DNA of 38,210 nucleotides from Bacteroidia bacterium. GTDB lineage: Bacteria; Bacteroidota; Bacteroidia; Bacteroidales; F082. Every line of letters begins with the position of its first letter. Position 1 is the first letter of the stretch. A program made the translations under genes and the position numbers. Below are positions 26,709 to 33,528 of the stretch, one piece after another. Under the pieces are notes generated by a model. The model was not told the DNA's origin, ran no database searches, and saw only the letters and a list, made by a program, of their open reading frames with translations. The DNA is taken from positions 1-38,210 of the forward strand of contig JAJTAY010000037.1 of the NCBI GenBank assembly GCA_021287165.1, read 5' to 3'.

Positions 26709-27933
26709 CAAAGAAGACAAAATTGCCGGCCTTTTCGGGGAAAGGTTGAAAAACTGGGCACCCGAGCCTCCGCAAGGGGTTTGGGAAGCCGTAGTGGCAT
26801 CACAGAGACGTCGCAGAAGGATTTTTATTTATCGCATTACTGCCATAGCAGCCACGCTGTTGCTGCTGATCGGACTGCCCTTTCTTCTCAACAGGCAGCC
26901 CCTCGAATTGCCGACCAGGCAAACTTCTGAAAATCATCTGAATGAACTGATTACCTTACCTCAGGATGTGACTGCTGAACCCATCACGGAACAATTGGAC
27001 AAAAAGACCGCAAACACTTTGATGCCGGTAGTTAAAACTTCCAAATTTGTATCAGATGTTGCTGTTGCACACAACACTGTCGCAACTCAAAGTGAGCCCT
27101 CAGCCGGTGCCAATGAATCGATAGATATTCCCGCCTCAGACAACACAACTGACATTGCCATGGCTGCCGAAAGCCAGGAAGCGGTTCAGCAGGCGGTTGA
27201 AGAAATGCTGGCAAAACTCAGGGATGAAAACGCCGCAAACGCTACAGATGCATCGGAATCGGAGCGCAAAAAACCGGCAATCGCGCTTGTCTATAATATT
27301 GCCCCTGCCGCAATTACAGGCCAGAATGGCTTATTTAACAATATTTTGAACTATCGCTATGGTCCTGATCCATTTCAGGGAAATATGGCGCTCGAAACCA
27401 GATACTTCAAGGATGTGCAGGAAAGCAGGCTCGAAGCTCCGTTTTCTGCAGGCTTGAGATTTTCGCTTGGTGTATCGAAACGTTTGGCTTTCGAAACAGG
27501 CCTCAGTTATACGCGACTCAATACTTACACCAAAACCTACCCGCTCGACGGAGTGCACCTCGAATATAATCAATCAATTATTTATGTGGGTGTTCCGCTG
27601 GGAATGCGTTACGATGTGCTTCAAACCAGAATTCTCAGCATTTACACCGCCCAGAATGTGATGGCGGAAAAAGGTTTGACGGCCATCAACAGCATTAATA
27701 AATTTGAAAAAGACAGGAATATCGGTAAAAAGAAATTATACGAGGACGTTCAGGGTTTTCAGCTTTCCACAACAACCTCGGCTGGTTTGGGACTTAATGT
27801 TCACAGATACATCAGCTTTTATGCCGAGGGCGGATTGCAAATTTTTTACTTAAACCACACGCAACCTTTCAATATCCGATCCTCCAAAAAACTCTGGCCG
27901 GTTTATCAGAGCGGAATTCGCGTGAATTTCTAA
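26701..27933 (+). CDS. Anti-sigma-like protein with transmembrane helix and C-terminal beta-barrel domain
   Basis: A 410-residue protein overlapping the ECF sigma gene by 8 bp. Residues 1-40 are a short cytoplasmic segment (IAGLFGERLKNWAPEPPQGVWEAV) rich in charge, ending in a basic cluster (SQRRRRR). A transmembrane helix follows (about 43-64, ITAIAATLLLLIGLPFLL). A long, low-complexity Ala/Thr/Glu linker (65-200) would lie in the periplasm. The C-terminal 150-200 residues have the amphipathic strands and aromatic ends of an outer-membrane barrel domain (LRFSLGVSKRLAFETGLSYTR, ISFYAEGGLQIFYLN, final SGIRVNF). Its single-chain reach from cytoplasm to outer membrane is inferred from the sequence. 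The frame extends to a TTG two codons upstream; ATG 26701 is preferred. Confidence 0.82.
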   Translation: MSNKEDKIAGLFGERLKNWAPEPPQGVWEAVVASQRRRRRIFIYRITAIAATLLLLIGLPFLLNRQPLELPTRQTSENHLNELITLPQDVTAEPITEQLDKKTANTLMPVVKTSKFVSDVAVAHNTVATQSEPSAGANESIDIPASDNTTDIAMAAESQEAVQQAVEEMLAKLRDENAANATDASESERKKPAIALVYNIAPAAITGQNGLFNNILNYRYGPDPFQGNMALETRYFKDVQESRLEAPFSAGLRFSLGVSKRLAFETGLSYTRLNTYTKTYPLDGVHLEYNQSIIYVGVPLGMRYDVLQTRILSIYTAQNVMAEKGLTAINSINKFEKDRNIGKKKLYEDVQGFQLSTTTSAGLGLNVHRYISFYAEGGLQIFYLNHTQPFNIRSSKKLWPVYQSGIRVNF

Positions 27934-27948
27934 TCCTGGTGCAACTTT

Positions 27949-27976
27949 AACGCAAACGGTTGCGTCTTTCTTTTCA
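27949..27976 (+). terminator. Possible weak terminator after the sigma/anti-sigma pair
   Basis: ACGCAA (27950-27955) and TTGCGT (27960-27965) form a 6-bp stem with an ACGG loop, followed by a T/C-rich run (CTTTCTTTTC). It lies between the barrel-protein stop and the GTG start of the next gene. The stem is short, so read-through into 27988 is quite possible. Confidence 0.4.
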
Positions 27977-27987
27977 AACTTTTAATT

Positions 27988-29280
27988 GTGAAAAGCAGGT
28001 TTAATTTTTCACTTCTTTTATTGTCGTTTATGATCATATCAGGCACATTTAATTCGTGCCGGGATAAGATTTTTGAAAAGACGACATATAAGGCCAATGT
28101 TCCGGTGTACATGGAGCTCAGCAAGTTCAGGGCAGCCGTTAAAGCCGGTCCGCAGCAGCAGCTCGAACAGCCAGGGAAAATTTACATCAAGGATAATTTG
28201 TTGTTTGTCAATGAGAATCTTAAAGGGGTTCACGTTTTTAACAATAGCAATCCTGCATCGCCTCAGTATATGACCTTTATCGAAATTCCCGGTAATGTTG
28301 ATATTGCAATAAGGGGTAATATTCTTTTTGCCGACAGCTTTATCGATCTGGTGGCAATCGACATCAGCAATCCACAGCAACCCACCGTAGTCGACAGGAT
28401 AGAGAATGTTTTTCCCAATACCTTGCCTCCCTTCGAAACGGAGTATCCGGTTTACGGACTTGACTTCTCGAAAGGCGTTGTGGTGGGCTGGGAACAAAAA
28501 ATGGTTACTGAAACCGTCGATTACAACAATCCCCAGCATGGGGGTTGGCTGGTGTTCGACGGGCTGGGCCGTCCCACACTTGGCGGTGCCGAAGTGGGTC
28601 TGCCAGCCGCCTCGACAGGTCAGGGTGGCTCCATGGCACGGTTCACCATACGCAACGATTTTATGTATGCGGTGCACAACAGCAAACTTATGTTGTTCGA
28701 CCTGAGCACGATACCGGGAATCAAACAGGGTGTAAGTACGAGTATACCGCGCCTCATCGAAACCATTTTCCCTCTGGAAGACAAGCTTTTCCTTGGCACA
28801 ACCACAGGGATGCTTATCTACGACATCAGCAATCCCGAACTTCCTGCATTTGTTTCGGAAATTTCGCACATCAACTCATGCGATCCTGTTGTTGTGCAGG
28901 ATACCTTGGCTTATGTAACACTCCGCTCCGGCACTGTTTGTGAGGGTTTTGCAAATCAGCTTGATGTGGTCGGAATAGGAACAATTACGCAGCCTAAGCT
29001 CCTCAAGACCTATCCCATGCACAATCCACACGGCCTTGGGATAGATGGAGATTTGCTGTTTATCTGCGATGGCGATGCCGGTCTGAAGGTGTTCAATGCC
29101 AGCAATCCTTATCAGATTGGTCAGAACCTGATCGCGCATTTCCAGAATATCCGCACCTACGATGTGATCCCCAATAATGGGTTGTTGTTGCTTGTTGGGG
29201 CCGACGGACTGTTTCAGTATGATTACAGCAATCCCCAGCAGTTGGTTCAGCTTAGTCATATTCCTGTTGTAAAACCTTGA
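27988..29280 (+). CDS. LVIVD-repeat lipoprotein
   Basis: A 430-residue predicted outer-surface or periplasmic lipoprotein. The signal has a lipobox ending TFNSC (Cys24). The mature part carries several LVIVD-type beta-propeller repeats, visible as the recurring motif D/N-x-S-N-P-x-x-P. Examples are FNNSNPASPQYM, IDISNPQQPTVV, YDISNPELPAFV, FNASNPYQIGQN and YDYSNPQQLVQL. The start is GTG; no ATG upstream is in frame. It lies 54 nt after the sigma partner gene on the same strand, so it may be part of or a target of that regulon. No enzyme motif is seen. Repeats of this type are usually binding or scaffold modules. Confidence 0.85.
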   Translation: MKSRFNFSLLLLSFMIISGTFNSCRDKIFEKTTYKANVPVYMELSKFRAAVKAGPQQQLEQPGKIYIKDNLLFVNENLKGVHVFNNSNPASPQYMTFIEIPGNVDIAIRGNILFADSFIDLVAIDISNPQQPTVVDRIENVFPNTLPPFETEYPVYGLDFSKGVVVGWEQKMVTETVDYNNPQHGGWLVFDGLGRPTLGGAEVGLPAASTGQGGSMARFTIRNDFMYAVHNSKLMLFDLSTIPGIKQGVSTSIPRLIETIFPLEDKLFLGTTTGMLIYDISNPELPAFVSEISHINSCDPVVVQDTLAYVTLRSGTVCEGFANQLDVVGIGTITQPKLLKTYPMHNPHGLGIDGDLLFICDGDAGLKVFNASNPYQIGQNLIAHFQNIRTYDVIPNNGLLLLVGADGLFQYDYSNPQQLVQLSHIPVVKP

Positions 29281-29312
29281 TATATAAATACAAACCTTAA
29301 ACTCAACGACAC

Positions 29313-29501
29313 ATGTTCGGTTTATTTAAAAAGAAGGAACGCAGAAAACCCATGATTGACCTTGTGCGCTGGCCCTTGTCCAGTTTCAGACGGCCCGAAA
29401 CCAATCAGCCTGCCATCTGGAACAACCGTTTTGGCTCGCAGAATCGTCTTTCCAAACAGTTCAACAAACTTTGGTCTATCAGTCTGAGGTCATTATGGTA
29501 G
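29313..29501 (+). CDS. Small basic protein, overlapping the next gene
   Basis: A 62-codon frame starting at an ATG 32 nt after the lipoprotein stop. It is strongly basic (MFGLFKKKERRKPMIDL, then RWPLSSFRRPE) and rich in Trp and Arg. It has no signal peptide or membrane helix. Its stop overlaps the next start as ATGGTAG (29495-29501), the kind of junction that supports translational coupling, and it fills an otherwise unexplained gap in the gene order. I do not recognise a family. It could be a leader peptide for the downstream barrel gene. Confidence 0.55.
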   Translation: MFGLFKKKERRKPMIDLVRWPLSSFRRPETNQPAIWNNRFGSQNRLSKQFNKLWSISLRSLW

Positions 29502-30295
29502 GCGGTTGCCAACCTGCATTGATGCGCTGCAGCACCCGATTACTTATAGTTTTTGGGGCGATGGCTCTTTTGATGTCGTATTCGCCGCTTCAGGCACAGA
29601 AGCCGCGAACGCAAATGGTATTGCTCAAAAACGGAGAGATGGTAAAGGGTGTTATACGCTCGAGTGATCCGGTTGCTGGCGTTAGAATTGAGAATAGCTG
29701 CGGCATCAGGGTAATTGCACCAAACGAAATAGATACGATTATGGCCGGTAAAGCGTCGTCGATGCACTTTACGGCAGATAAAGGATTTTATAACCTAAGC
29801 TCACTAACCCTGTTGTTTGGCGAGGGAGAGAACGGATTTGTTCCTCTCCCTTCGCTGACAACGACCTTTGGTTATCTGTTTAACGATAAATTCATGGCTG
29901 GAGCAGGCCTCGGTATCGAGTATTTTAACTGGCCGGTAATGCCGCTTTACGCCGAAACCCGCTATATTTTTCGAACTAATGATATACTGTACCCGTGGGT
30001 ATCGCTCAGGGCCGGAGGGGCAATTCCACTTGTTAACACCTACGACGGTAATGGAATTTATGGTTGGGTGAGCGAGGGAAAAACCTATGGCGGACTAATG
30101 ATCAATCCCGAAACTGGGATTTGGTTTCCACTTTCATCAAAAACTGGTGTTTCGGTCTCTGTTGGCTATCATCACCAGCGTCTTAGCTACGACAGCTCTA
30201 TGATCGACTGGCGCTTTGGGACGCAGATCGGAACGCGTCGCGTTTACACCTACTACAACCGAATTAATCTTCGACTTGGTTTGTATTTCAAATAG
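29495..30295 (+). CDS. Putative outer-membrane beta-barrel protein
   Basis: A 266-residue predicted outer-membrane protein. After a short lead (MVGGCQPALMRCSTRLL) a signal-like hydrophobic stretch ends MSYSPLQAQ. A small strand-rich N-terminal part follows (MVLLKNGEMVKGVIRSSDPVAGVRIEN), similar to the short domain seen before many Bacteroidota barrels. Then come about eight amphipathic strands, including FGYLFNDKFMAGAGLGIEYF and TGVSVSVGYHHQRLSYD, ending RINLRLGLYFK. ATG 29495 overlaps the upstream ORF stop; ATG 29522 (MRCSTRLL) would give a more classical signal peptide. It ends the envelope cluster, with a terminator 38 nt later. Confidence 0.78.
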   Translation: MVGGCQPALMRCSTRLLIVFGAMALLMSYSPLQAQKPRTQMVLLKNGEMVKGVIRSSDPVAGVRIENSCGIRVIAPNEIDTIMAGKASSMHFTADKGFYNLSSLTLLFGEGENGFVPLPSLTTTFGYLFNDKFMAGAGLGIEYFNWPVMPLYAETRYIFRTNDILYPWVSLRAGGAIPLVNTYDGNGIYGWVSEGKTYGGLMINPETGIWFPLSSKTGVSVSVGYHHQRLSYDSSMIDWRFGTQIGTRRVYTYYNRINLRLGLYFK

Positions 30296-30332
30296 TTACG
30301 GCTTCTTGCTTTTTCTGACATAACACGCTTTG

Positions 30333-30357
30333 CCCGGGCTTTCGTCCGGGTTTTTTT
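30333..30357 (+). terminator. Intrinsic terminator after the barrel gene
   Basis: CCCGG (30333-30337) pairs with CCGGG (30346-30350) around an 8-nt loop, followed by seven T. It separates this gene from the convergent YdeI-like gene. Confidence 0.8.
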
Positions 30358-30366
30358 ATGTTGAGC

Positions 30367-30996
30367 TCAATCGCTATAGCCCTTTCCAAGCATTATTTTG
30401 CCATAATAACGCTCTACTCTTGCGGCGCGGGTAGCGGCCTGCTTTGCCTGCGAGAAATAATAAAGGTATTCTTTTTGCCGCCCTGGACTTAATGCTTTAA
30501 ATGCCGATTCGAAGCCAGGCGATTCGTCGAATTTTTCCTGAAGTTCATGAGGAACAGGAATGGGCGTTGTGTTTTTAGGCGCTTTGATACCTTGCCGTTC
30601 TATTTCGATGGCTTGCTCAATCAGCGTCAGGATTTGCGGGGCATTGTCGTGCAATTGGCTCAGTGTGGTAAGTTTGATCAATCGGCTGGTATTGCTGTTT
30701 TCCCCAGGCTTTTGAAGAAGTCCGTTGTCGTCTTTCAGAAGCACGCCTTTGAAAAATGCGATGCTGCAATACGCTTTAAATGCCCCGATAATAACAACAT
30801 TTTTTCCTTCGAAGGTGTAGCAGGGAACACCCCATTTTCGTTCTTCCCTGAGCCCGCTTTCGAGCACTAAAGCCCTGATGTTCAGCAGCAGTTCACGCCA
30901 GTTGTTGACTTTACAGGCTGGTGTTGCCACAAGCGGACATCGGCCACATCCAATATCGAAATATTCATCAACAGCCGGATTGGGTTGGCTTGGCAT
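30367..30996 (-). CDS. YdeI/OmpD-associated family protein with DUF1801-like domain
   Basis: A 209-residue protein combining a DUF1801-like domain with a C-terminal YdeI/OmdA segment. The DUF1801 part spans about 30-130 and has RKWGVPCYTFEGKNVVIIGAFKAYCSIAFFKG. The YdeI part spans about 145-205 and has PIPHELQEKF-like helices and ALSPGRQKEYLYYFSQAKQAATRAARVER. The N-terminal 30 residues contain three cysteines (C17, C20, C28) as CxxC-x7-C, so a metal site is possible. Family function is not settled; members are proposed in stress or peptide resistance. It lies 51 nt downstream of acs on the same strand and may be co-transcribed with it. Confidence 0.82.
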   Translation of the reverse strand: MPSQPNPAVDEYFDIGCGRCPLVATPACKVNNWRELLLNIRALVLESGLREERKWGVPCYTFEGKNVVIIGAFKAYCSIAFFKGVLLKDDNGLLQKPGENSNTSRLIKLTTLSQLHDNAPQILTLIEQAIEIERQGIKAPKNTTPIPVPHELQEKFDESPGFESAFKALSPGRQKEYLYYFSQAKQAATRAARVERYYGKIMLGKGYSD

Positions 30997-31047
30997 TTTA
31001 ATCTGTTTATTAGTTGATTCGCAGATATTTATGAACAGTCATTGGCT

Positions 31048-32958
31048 TTAGTCCGTAAGCTGACCGGCAAGTTGCACTATTTCGTTTACGATGTCGGGAT
31101 CGAGCAGGGTGGTTGTATCGCCAAAATCGGAAGTCTTTCCTTCGGCAATTTTGAGGAGGATACGACGCATGATTTTGCCTGAGCGTGTTTTCGGCAAACC
31201 TTTGACAATGAGTATCTTGTCTGGTTTTGCAAAAGGCCCGATCATATTGCTCACGGCCATTCGAACCGAGTTTTTGATGCCTTCTTCGCCGCCTGTACTG
31301 AAGTGAGTACATACCACGAAGGCGAAAATGCCCTGACCTTTTATGGGATGCGGAAATCCCACTACAGCCGATTCGTCAACCAGAGGGTGTTCGTTGATAG
31401 CATTTTCAATTTCGGCTGTGCCAAGCCTGTGGCCCGAGACGTTAATCACATCGTCCACCCTGCCGAGTATACGGTAATAACCGTCCTCGTCGCGTTTGAC
31501 GCCATCGCCGGTGAAATAATAGCCGGGGTATGCACTGAAATAGGTTTTGATGAAACGGTCGTGGTCGCCCCAAATGGTGCGGGCCATGCCCGGCCAGGGA
31601 TAGCCGATGCAAAGGTTGCCTTCGACGCTGTTGCCAAGCAGTTGGCGGCCTTCCTGGTCAACGATCACGGGCTGCACGCCCATGAGCGGCATTGTGGCAT
31701 AGCCCGGTTTGGTGGGTGTAATTCCAGCCATCGGGCTGATCATGATGCCTCCGGTTTCGGTTTGCCACCATGTGTCGACGATGGGGCATTTGTTTTTGCC
31801 AATATGGTCGTGATACCAGTGCCAGGCGGCTTCGTTGATGGGTTCGCCCACTGTGCCGAGTACCTTTAGACTGCCCAGATGCTTATTTTCGACCCATTCG
31901 AGGCCGAGTGCCATCAGGCTTCTGATGGCTGTGGGGGCGGTATAGAACTGATTAACCTGATGCTTATCAATAATTTCCCAGTAGCGACCGGCATCGGGCC
32001 AGGTGGGAATGCCTTCGAACATCACCACCTTTGCGCCGTTGAGCATGGGACCATACACAAGGTAGGAGTGCCCGGTTATCCAACCTATATCGGCCGAACA
32101 GAAATAGATGTCGCCATCACCGTATTGAAACACATTGCGAAAAGTATAACCAGTGTAAACCATATAACCCCCAGTAGTGTGTACCAGGCCTTTAGGTTTT
32201 CCTGTCGAGCCGCTGGTGTAGAGGATGAACAGCGGATCTTCGGCATCCATTTCGGCAGCCTGAACCGGCGGGAATTCCTTTTGCATCAGTTCGTGCCACC
32301 AGTAATCGCGTCCTTCCTGCATGGCTACATCTTCGCCGGTGCGTTTCAGCACTATGGCGGTAGTTACGCATCGGCAGGCATTCATGGCCTCGTCTGTAAT
32401 AGCTTTGATGGGTATGGTTTTATTACCGCGATAGCCGCCATCGCTGGTGATGAGCATGCGTGCACCGGCATCGATGAGGCGTTCGGACAAGGATTGCGCC
32501 GAAAAACCGGCAAATACGACGGAGTGCACAGCCCCGATGCGCGCACAGGCCAGCATAGCCACAACAAGTTCGGGAACCATGGGCATATAGATGGCCACAC
32601 GATCGCCTTTTTTGATGCCCATGCCCGACAACACTGATGCAAATCGGTTCACTTGTTCAAATAGCTCTCCGTAAGTCATTGTGCGGCAGGCTTCGTTCGG
32701 GTCATTTGGTTCCCAGATAATTGCCGTTTGATTCGCCCGGTAGAAGAGCTGTCGTTCAAAAATGTTTTCAGTGATATTCAGTTTTGCACCCTCAAACCAA
32801 CGCATATACCCACGCCGGAAGTCCCAATCGAGGATATTCTGCCATTTCTTGCGCCAGTAGTAGCTGTCGGCAACATTGGCCCAAAATCCTGTTGGATTGG
32901 ATACACTTTTCTGATATTCAAAGATATAGCCCCCGAGGGTGGAAACTTTTGGAACCAT
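31048..32958 (-). CDS. acs: Acetate-CoA ligase (acetyl-CoA synthetase)
   Basis: A 636-residue AMP-forming ligase that activates acetate to acetyl-CoA with ATP. Motifs of the adenylate-forming family include ILYTSGSTGKPKGLVHTTGGYM (A3 region), YFCSADIGWITGHSYLVYGPM, VDTWWQTETGG (A5) and YFTGDGVKRDEDGYYRILGRVDDVINVSGHRLGTAEIE (A7-A8). The C-terminal KTRSGKIMRR carries the lysine that is acetylated to switch the enzyme off in other bacteria. Length is normal. The ATG at 32958 fits the family start (MVPKVSTLGGY); the frame extends to 33015 but overlaps the promoter. It is first in a possible pair with the YdeI gene. Confidence 0.96.
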   Translation of the reverse strand: MVPKVSTLGGYIFEYQKSVSNPTGFWANVADSYYWRKKWQNILDWDFRRGYMRWFEGAKLNITENIFERQLFYRANQTAIIWEPNDPNEACRTMTYGELFEQVNRFASVLSGMGIKKGDRVAIYMPMVPELVVAMLACARIGAVHSVVFAGFSAQSLSERLIDAGARMLITSDGGYRGNKTIPIKAITDEAMNACRCVTTAIVLKRTGEDVAMQEGRDYWWHELMQKEFPPVQAAEMDAEDPLFILYTSGSTGKPKGLVHTTGGYMVYTGYTFRNVFQYGDGDIYFCSADIGWITGHSYLVYGPMLNGAKVVMFEGIPTWPDAGRYWEIIDKHQVNQFYTAPTAIRSLMALGLEWVENKHLGSLKVLGTVGEPINEAAWHWYHDHIGKNKCPIVDTWWQTETGGIMISPMAGITPTKPGYATMPLMGVQPVIVDQEGRQLLGNSVEGNLCIGYPWPGMARTIWGDHDRFIKTYFSAYPGYYFTGDGVKRDEDGYYRILGRVDDVINVSGHRLGTAEIENAINEHPLVDESAVVGFPHPIKGQGIFAFVVCTHFSTGGEEGIKNSVRMAVSNMIGPFAKPDKILIVKGLPKTRSGKIMRRILLKIAEGKTSDFGDTTTLLDPDIVNEIVQLAGQLTD

Positions 32959-32972
32959 GATGTTGTTTTTTG

Positions 32973-33002
32973 TTGGTGTTTTGCGAAAATAAAGGAATTT
33001 TG
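32973..33002 (+). promoter_or_regulatory. Candidate doxX promoter overlapping the acs promoter
   Basis: TTG at 32973-32975, a 19-bp spacer, then GAATTTTG at 32995-33002 (one mismatch to the consensus). The spacer contains the acs -7 box on the opposite strand, so the two promoters overlap face to face. Confidence 0.45.
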
Positions 33003-33015
33003 AAGCTTCTAACAA
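32984..33015 (-). promoter_or_regulatory. Promoter of acs
   Basis: Minus strand: TTG (33013-33015), a 21-bp spacer, then TATTTTCG (32984-32991). The expected RNA start is near 32980, about 22 nt before the ATG. Confidence 0.65.
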
Positions 33016-33030
33016 TCAAGGCTTATTTCT

Positions 33031-33444
33031 ATGCTCAGAAGAATTTTTTCGGTGAAGTTCAACGAGGGTTTACTTAGTTTGTGGCTGTTGGTTTTCCGCG
33101 TTGGGGTTTCGGTGATGATGCTCACCCATGGCCTTCCGAAGTTATCCCGACTTTTACCGGGTCAGGAGATCAGTTTTGCCGACCCATTGGGGATCGGGGT
33201 TTTGCCTTCGCTTATTCTTGCAGTTTTTGCGGAGGTGATATGCAGTTTGCTGATCATCCTTGGTCTGGGTACGCGTTTGGCGGCTATTCCATTAGCTATT
33301 ACCATGGCTGTGGCTGCTTTCATGGTGCATGCGGCCGATCCTTTTGCACGCAAAGAACTGGCGCTGATGTATTTGCTTGCCTATCTAACTATTTTGGTTG
33401 CCGGCCCGGGCCGGTATTCGGTGGACAGATATCTGAAAGTCTGA
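33031..33444 (+). CDS. DoxX family membrane protein
   Basis: A 137-residue inner-membrane protein of the DoxX/DoxD family, with four predicted helices at about residues 14-35, 58-78, 82-100 and 108-126. Landmarks are the first-helix motif FRVGVSVMMLTHGLPKL and LGTRLAAIPLAITMAVAAFMVH. Some relatives are quinol-linked subunits or act in redox and sulfur stress, but for most the role is not known. It is divergent from acs with overlapping promoters, and ends 27 nt before a bidirectional terminator. Confidence 0.9.
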   Translation: MLRRIFSVKFNEGLLSLWLLVFRVGVSVMMLTHGLPKLSRLLPGQEISFADPLGIGVLPSLILAVFAEVICSLLIILGLGTRLAAIPLAITMAVAAFMVHAADPFARKELALMYLLAYLTILVAGPGRYSVDRYLKV

Positions 33445-33471
33445 TGCCACCATGGCTGCACTGGAAATAAA

Positions 33472-33508
33472 AAAAGCCGTACTGAAAACCTGTTTCATTA
33501 CGGCTTTT
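33472..33508. terminator. Bidirectional terminator between doxX and the peptidase gene
   Basis: AAAAGCCGTA (33472-33481) pairs with TACGGCTTTT (33499-33508). Inside, TGAAA and TTTCA extend the stem around ACCTG. A and T tracts on either side allow it to end both converging transcripts. Confidence 0.88.
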
Positions 33509-33528
33509 ATTTAACGTTTATTCAGGGC

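Noticed and set aside
31303..32637. 188- and 252-codon plus-strand frames
   Set aside because: Both lie antisense within acs and have no recognisable features.
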